Part shown: positions 59,851 through 64,000 of the stretch, piece after piece
Layout of the letters: every line of letters begins with the position of its first letter
Numbering within the stretch: the stretch's first letter is position 1
Source: Pseudomonas sp. RIT-562
GTDB lineage: Bacteria; Pseudomonadota; Gammaproteobacteria; Pseudomonadales; Pseudomonadaceae
Assembly: GCF_026241895.1 (NCBI RefSeq)
Contig: NZ_JAPJIV010000012.1
Coordinates: 62,001-126,000, forward strand
Direction: 5' to 3'
DNA length: 64,000 bases
Notes under the pieces: generated by a model
Seen by the model: only the letters and a program-made list of their open reading frames with translations
Databases searched by the model: none
Told to the model about the DNA's origin: nothing
Translations under genes and position numbers: made by a program

Positions 59851-61440
59851 TCAGGCGGTGTCTTTCAACCACAGTTTTTCAAAGCGCCAGGTGCTGAACA
59901 GCGACTGTTCCGCCGCCGCGCCGCCTACGCGGTTGGCCACGCTGTCAAGCAAGTCGGCGTAGCCCCAGATCAGCATGCCGCCGCGTTCGTATTGGATCTG
60001 CTGGACCTGATGCACCAGTGCCTTGCGTTTTTCCAGGTCAGGCTGGGCCATGGCCGCGAGAAACAGCTCGCTGAACTGCGTGTCCTGGAAGTGCGTTTTG
60101 TTGGCCACGGCAAATGGCGCGTCGGTGTGGATTGCACTGGCCAGGAACGGTGCGCCGATGCTGCCGCCGGTACTCAAGGTCCAGTCGTTGCGCAACGGTC
60201 CCTGGAACGTTGCCAAATCCACCTGTTTGACCTTGAGCGTGACGCCGATGCGCTTGGCCTGTTCCGCCAGCACCAGCGCAGAAGTCAGCCCCGGGCCAGG
60301 TGTGGTCACCAGTTCCAGTTCGAGATTTACGTAGCCTGCGTCCTTGAGCAATTGCGCCGCGCGTTGCGGGTCGTGGGGGCGCGGCCCGAGGGTGTGGTTG
60401 AAGGTCGGATCGCTCGGCGCATACAGGTCGTTGGCCACCCGGCCCTGGCCATTGAGCGCCCGGCGCACCAGCTCGTCGCGGTCGGCGAGCAGGCGAAACG
60501 CTTCCCGAACCCTGGGGTCATTGAAGGGCGGCTTGTCCAGGTTCATGTCGAACGACAACCAGTTGCCGGTCACCGACTTCAGCAACTTGAGGCGTGGGTC
60601 GCCCTGGAGCACTTGCAGCTGTTCAGTGGGCATCACGTTGGCCATGTCGATCTGCCCGGAACGCAGGGCTGCCAGGCGCGACACCTGATCCTTGAAGTCG
60701 ATGATCTCCAGTTCATCGGCATAGGGTTTGCCGTCCTTGTAGTAGTTCTCGAACCGGGTGAACAGTGAGCGCTGGCCAGGGGTGAAGCTTTTCAGTTTGT
60801 ACGGCCCGGCGCCGACCGGATTGCTGACCGGGTGGTAGTCCACCGGAACGATTCCGCCGAAGTTGACCCAGGTTTCCGCCAACGGCATATAACTGCGGCC
60901 TTCGCGGAAATTCAGGCGCACGGTGCGCGAGTCGAGCCTGACCAGATTGTCGCGGTCCACCCAGTGCAGCAGCGCAGCATAGGGCGATGCCAGTTGCGGA
61001 TCGGTCAGGCGTCGAATGGAGAAAATCAGGTCGTCGGCATCGATGGTCTTGCCATGGTGGAACTCAAGGTCGGGGCGCAGGCGCAAGGTCCAGCTGCTGG
61101 CGTCGGCATTCGGTTCGGCGAACTCGGCAAGGGCCAGGCGCGGCTGCATCTGTTCGTCCCACTCCCACAACTTGCTGTACAGCGCAAAGCCACGCACGAT
61201 GCCGCTGCCGATGGGTTTGTGAGCGTCGAGGTTGCCGCTCTGGTTGCCGTCGAGAATGCCCAGGCGCAGACGACCGCCGTAGCGGGGCTGATCATCGGCC
61301 ACCGCGACTGCGGTCGCGGGCTTGTCGCCGCTCGGGCCGCAGCCTGCGAGCAGGCCACCGCCGAGCAGCAAACCACCGCCGAGCAGCGCGCTGTGGCCGA
61401 GGAAGTCCCGGCGACTGAACAATGAGTGATCGTCGCTCAT
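59851..61440 (-). CDS. Tat-exported lipoprotein solute-binding protein (peptide/nickel SBP_bac_5 type)
   Basis: A 529-residue binding protein with a twin-arginine signal (SRRDFLGHSALLGGGLLLGG) and a lipobox GLLAGC (Cys34). The domain pattern (YGGRLRLGILDGNQSGNLDA, DADDLIFSIRRLTDPQLASP, VNFGGIVPVDYHP) matches the DppA/OppA family. It has no permease gene in this window. Starts 4 bp after the second LLM gene's stop on the minus strand. Confidence 0.9.
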   Translation of the reverse strand: MSDDHSLFSRRDFLGHSALLGGGLLLGGGLLAGCGPSGDKPATAVAVADDQPRYGGRLRLGILDGNQSGNLDAHKPIGSGIVRGFALYSKLWEWDEQMQPRLALAEFAEPNADASSWTLRLRPDLEFHHGKTIDADDLIFSIRRLTDPQLASPYAALLHWVDRDNLVRLDSRTVRLNFREGRSYMPLAETWVNFGGIVPVDYHPVSNPVGAGPYKLKSFTPGQRSLFTRFENYYKDGKPYADELEIIDFKDQVSRLAALRSGQIDMANVMPTEQLQVLQGDPRLKLLKSVTGNWLSFDMNLDKPPFNDPRVREAFRLLADRDELVRRALNGQGRVANDLYAPSDPTFNHTLGPRPHDPQRAAQLLKDAGYVNLELELVTTPGPGLTSALVLAEQAKRIGVTLKVKQVDLATFQGPLRNDWTLSTGGSIGAPFLASAIHTDAPFAVANKTHFQDTQFSELFLAAMAQPDLEKRKALVHQVQQIQYERGGMLIWGYADLLDSVANRVGGAAAEQSLFSTWRFEKLWLKDTA

Positions 61441-61444
61441 GGCA

Positions 61445-62653
61445 TCAGGCTCCGGTCGGTCCGTTGGCGGCGCGCAGCTGCAGCGCCGGCGCCGGGCTAC
61501 GGCTCAGCTCGACTCGCTCGCTGCGAAAGTGCGGCAGGATATGCTCGCCCAGGCGGTAGGCCTCTTCCAGATGGGGGTAGCCGGCGAGGAAGAACAGGTC
61601 GATGCCGATCGCGTTGTACTCGCGAATCCGTGCCACCACATTTTCATAGCTGCCCACCAGCGCGCAGCCCGGCGGAATGCCGATGTAGCCGAAGCCGGTC
61701 CACACGTTCGGGTGGATGAAAAAGTCATCGAAGCTTTGCCTGTGCTCCTTGTGCGCGAACTCGTTTTCGTAGCTCAGTTTGCGTGCGGTACGCAGCCCGG
61801 CATGGGCGGTCACGGCTTTGACTGCGCCGCGGGCGATGCCTTCATCAAAGAAGCGCTTGGCCTCGTTGCGGGCCAGTTCCTCGGTCTCGCGGGTGATGAC
61901 GTCGATCGACAGGCCGAAGCGAATGTCGTGGCGCCCATACTTGAGCGCACGCTCACGGATGTCGGCAATCAGCGCGGCAATTTCCTGCGGATGCTCGGCA
62001 CGCATCAGGTAGAAGTCGGCGTGTTTGGCGGCGAACTCCCGTGCCGGGATTGACGAACCGGCGGTGCAGATCAGCGGCAATTCGGCTTTCTTCAGCGGCC
62101 CGCGCAGGCCACCACCTTCGGCTTGGTAGAATTTGCCCTGGTAATGAAAGTTCTCGTTGTGCCAATAACCCTTGACCACGTCCATGAACTCGATGGCCCG
62201 TTCGTAACGCTCATCGTGATCGCTGAAGTCTCCCACTTGACGCTGAATAGCATCGGAGCCGCCGTTGATGATGTTCCACACCAGGCGATTGCCAGTGGCC
62301 CGCTGATAGGTGGCGGCCTGCTGCACAGCCACCCAGGGTGTGTAGTGGTAGGGCTGGAACGCGGTGACGAATTTCAGCGTGCGGGTTTCCCGGGCCAGCA
62401 GCGAGCAGACGGTCCACGGCTCTTCGCCGGAGGGCGCGTTGACCATCAACGCTCCACCGAAACCGTTGATTTCTGCTGCCTTGGCGATCTGTCCGAGGTA
62501 GTCGATGTAGGTGAAGTGATCGCCGACGCTGAACCCCGAGACAGCCCCGGTGCTGGGGCCGCCGGCGTGCCAGTCGCCACGGTTGCGCGGGTCGCCGGGG
62601 AGGAATTGGGTTTCCCCATGCAGGGGCAGTCGGGTGAAAAATTCAATGCTCAT
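61445..62653 (-). CDS. LLM-class flavin-dependent monooxygenase (SsuD/SfnG-like)
   Basis: A 402-residue LLM enzyme with MSIEFFTRLPLHGETQFLPG at the N terminus, ETRTLKFVTAFQPYHYTPWV, and GNRLVWNIINGGSDAIQRQV, the last being typical of alkanesulfonate monooxygenases. ATG 62653 preferred to one 6 codons upstream. Adjacent to the secreted hydrolase (14 bp) and the binding protein (4 bp). Probably reduced-flavin-dependent; substrate unknown. Confidence 0.88.
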   Translation of the reverse strand: MSIEFFTRLPLHGETQFLPGDPRNRGDWHAGGPSTGAVSGFSVGDHFTYIDYLGQIAKAAEINGFGGALMVNAPSGEEPWTVCSLLARETRTLKFVTAFQPYHYTPWVAVQQAATYQRATGNRLVWNIINGGSDAIQRQVGDFSDHDERYERAIEFMDVVKGYWHNENFHYQGKFYQAEGGGLRGPLKKAELPLICTAGSSIPAREFAAKHADFYLMRAEHPQEIAALIADIRERALKYGRHDIRFGLSIDVITRETEELARNEAKRFFDEGIARGAVKAVTAHAGLRTARKLSYENEFAHKEHRQSFDDFFIHPNVWTGFGYIGIPPGCALVGSYENVVARIREYNAIGIDLFFLAGYPHLEEAYRLGEHILPHFRSERVELSRSPAPALQLRAANGPTGA

Positions 62654-62667
62654 GTCGAGGTTCCTTG

Positions 62668-63891
62668 TCACTGCACGCTGGGGTTGCAGATCGGGGTGAT
62701 CGGCTGATCGTTGATGACCTTGCGGGCGAAAGGCACCGAGTCCTTGAGCGAAGCGTTGACGGTCTCGCTGTGGCCCAGGCCTTTGTAGAGATGGCCTTCG
62801 ACCACCGAGCCGGTCTTGCAGGCATCCTGCATCAGCGCGACCTGGGTCGAGGCGGCGGGGGTCTTGTCCTCGGCGCCGGTGCCAATGAAAATCGGCTGGG
62901 CCAGTTTCAGGGTCGGGTAGGACACCTGCTGTTGCCAGCCGGCGAGCTGGTCACCCTGGTAATCCTTTTTCGCATTGGCCGGGGTCAGGCCGACGCCGAC
63001 CACGTCGCTGACCAGCGCTGCCAGGCAACTGGTGCGCGCCTGTTCGAACAACGGCAGGGCCTTGTCGGTGTAGAAGTCCTTGGGGTTGATGCTCGGGTCG
63101 TATTGTTGGGCTGCGAGCAGGGTGTAGAAGCCGTAGGCGAGGGATGCGTCGACTTTGTTAAGGTCTTGCTCACCGACATTTTTGGCCCCCACGGTGTAGA
63201 TCACGCCGGTGCCGATGCTGCCTTTGACGCCGAGGTCCGGGGCGTAGGTCGGGGCATAGGCCGCCGAGGCGAAGGCACCGGCGCCGCCCTGGGACTGACC
63301 GACGATCAGGACTTTGTTGGCCAGCCCCGGCACTCCAGCGACTACTGCTTTTGCCGCATCGAGAATGCCGTAGGCGGCCATGCGGTTGTTCAACAGCGGG
63401 TGGCCGCCGGGGACGCCGAGGCCCTGATAGTCGGTGGCGACGATGGCGTAACCTTCATCCAGCCAGCGGCTGAGGTATTGCACGTCGCGATAGGAGCGCC
63501 CTTGCCAGGACGGCGCGCAGACGTCGGCCACACCCACCGTGCCATGGCCCCAGCTGGCGACCGGCCAACCGCCGGCGGGCGCCTGGCCTTTGGGCAGGAA
63601 CAAGGTGCCGGACACCACGATCGGCGTCTTGTTATCGATGCCGTCGGTGGAACTGTAGAGAATCCGCTGCGCGCTGGCCGCGTTGGGCAGGCTCAGGGTT
63701 TTTTCCAGGGGCTCGCTGCGCAGCAGTTTGCCCGGCGTGGTCGGAATCTCCTGCTGCCAGGTGTAGAACGCCGAAACTCGGCCGTCACCTTGCAGCGGGT
63801 CGGGTTTGGGCGCGTGGGCGCTGGCGGCCAGGGCGCTCATGGACAGCGCCAAGACGCTCAGGCCGAAGACCAATTGTTGTGGCAGTTTCAT
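62668..63891 (-). CDS. secreted alpha/beta hydrolase (secretory-lipase-like)
   Basis: A 407-residue protein with signal peptide MKLPQQLVFGLSVLALSMSALA. The fold shows VASWGHGTVGVADVCAPS, GYAIVATDYQGLGVPG and the nucleophile elbow LIVGQSQGGAGAF with Ser as nucleophile; His of GLGHSETVN completes the triad with an Asp in TGAEDKTP. ATG 63891 has AGGGA 7 nt upstream. It could release substrate for the downstream uptake and LLM enzymes. Confidence 0.88.
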   Translation of the reverse strand: MKLPQQLVFGLSVLALSMSALAASAHAPKPDPLQGDGRVSAFYTWQQEIPTTPGKLLRSEPLEKTLSLPNAASAQRILYSSTDGIDNKTPIVVSGTLFLPKGQAPAGGWPVASWGHGTVGVADVCAPSWQGRSYRDVQYLSRWLDEGYAIVATDYQGLGVPGGHPLLNNRMAAYGILDAAKAVVAGVPGLANKVLIVGQSQGGAGAFASAAYAPTYAPDLGVKGSIGTGVIYTVGAKNVGEQDLNKVDASLAYGFYTLLAAQQYDPSINPKDFYTDKALPLFEQARTSCLAALVSDVVGVGLTPANAKKDYQGDQLAGWQQQVSYPTLKLAQPIFIGTGAEDKTPAASTQVALMQDACKTGSVVEGHLYKGLGHSETVNASLKDSVPFARKVINDQPITPICNPSVQ

Positions 63892-63905
63892 CTGGATTTC
63901 CCTAT

Positions 63906-64000
63906 TCATGGATTGTTGCTGACCTGGCCGCGCAGGGCTGGCCAGTAGTCGGTGAGTTGCAGATCGATCAGCGCCTGGTTGGTGAAACCGGTGGCCAGCG
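63906..64000 (-). CDS. partial gene at window edge, C-terminal 30 residues
   Basis: The last 30 residues of a minus-strand gene are visible (ending TDYWPALRGQVSNNP then TGA at 63906-63908). It is 14 bp upstream of the secreted hydrolase, so it is probably in the same operon. Too short to identify; no function is proposed. Confidence 0.7.
   Translation of the reverse strand, partial: LATGFTNQALIDLQLTDYWPALRGQVSNNP

Noticed and set aside
62665..63948. 427-codon ORF on the plus strand
   Set aside because: Antisense of the secreted hydrolase, which has a signal peptide, ribosome site and catalytic motifs.

Overview
The window looks like a chromosomal segment of a Pseudomonas of the P. fluorescens group. 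The reasons are the high GC content with Pseudomonas-type codon use, many REP-type palindromes (GTAGGAGC/GTGGGAGC...GCTTGCC), Pseudomonas-typical small families (DUF2388, DUF1652, DUF2789, DUF3087, MXKDX pentapeptide), a six-gene Sha/Pha cation antiporter with fused A and B subunits, and adjacent cat and ben aromatic catabolism genes. I saw no rRNA, tRNA, prophage, CRISPR array or insertion sequence. The only transposase-like gene is a REP-associated tyrosine transposase (RAYT).

Layout. 0-5.9 kb: the end of a bufBC pair, an RNA-methyltransferase-like gene, a membrane cytochrome b plus Tat-exported molybdenum oxidoreductase pair followed by a secreted methionine-rich repeat protein, a lone receiver protein, a HAD phosphatase and a DUF2388 protein. 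6-10.8 kb: DinB protein, two LysR regulators, and a divergent aldo/keto reductase-SDR-SRPBCC operon. 11-14.5 kb: a two-component system divergent from a membrane-protein operon that has a good sigma-54 promoter. 14.5-21.6 kb: GST, a Cys-poor DksA paralogue, a chemoreceptor, several small conserved proteins, and an orphan betaine-type binding protein. 21.6-27.7 kb: shaABCDEFG antiporter on the minus strand. 27.9-33.6 kb: EamA exporter divergent from an XRE-cupin regulator, a short AMP-binding-like protein (possibly frameshifted) with an FAD/NAD(P) protein, and an exported alpha/beta hydrolase.

33.6-42.7 kb: a ten-unit tandem REP array of 109-bp period, Nudix hydrolase, ppnN, DUF3087, a diguanylate cyclase, DUF2784, AzlCD, an SRAP DNA-protein crosslink protein, then dispersed repeats. 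42.7-52.8 kb: polysaccharide deacetylase lipoprotein, then catR<>catBCA, benR and benABCD. Together these take benzoate through its cis-diol and catechol to beta-ketoadipate enol-lactone. The CatR-type and BenR/XylS-type operator sites are visible. 52.8-56 kb: small proteins, a Pho-box-like site, a six-unit REP array and an intact RAYT gene between REP sequences. 56-64 kb: a minus-strand operon (LLM monooxygenase, TonB receptor, Tat-lipoprotein solute-binding protein, second LLM monooxygenase, secreted alpha/beta hydrolase, and an unidentified gene cut by the window edge). It looks like an uptake-and-oxidation pathway for an organic, perhaps organosulfur, substrate.

The most interesting points are: (1) the cytochrome b/Mo-oxidoreductase/Met-rich protein trio, which resembles a periplasmic methionine-sink-and-repair module; (2) REP arrays in which the spacers as well as the palindromes are conserved, locally homogenised, with an intact RAYT in their midst; (3) the unassigned 56-64 kb operon.
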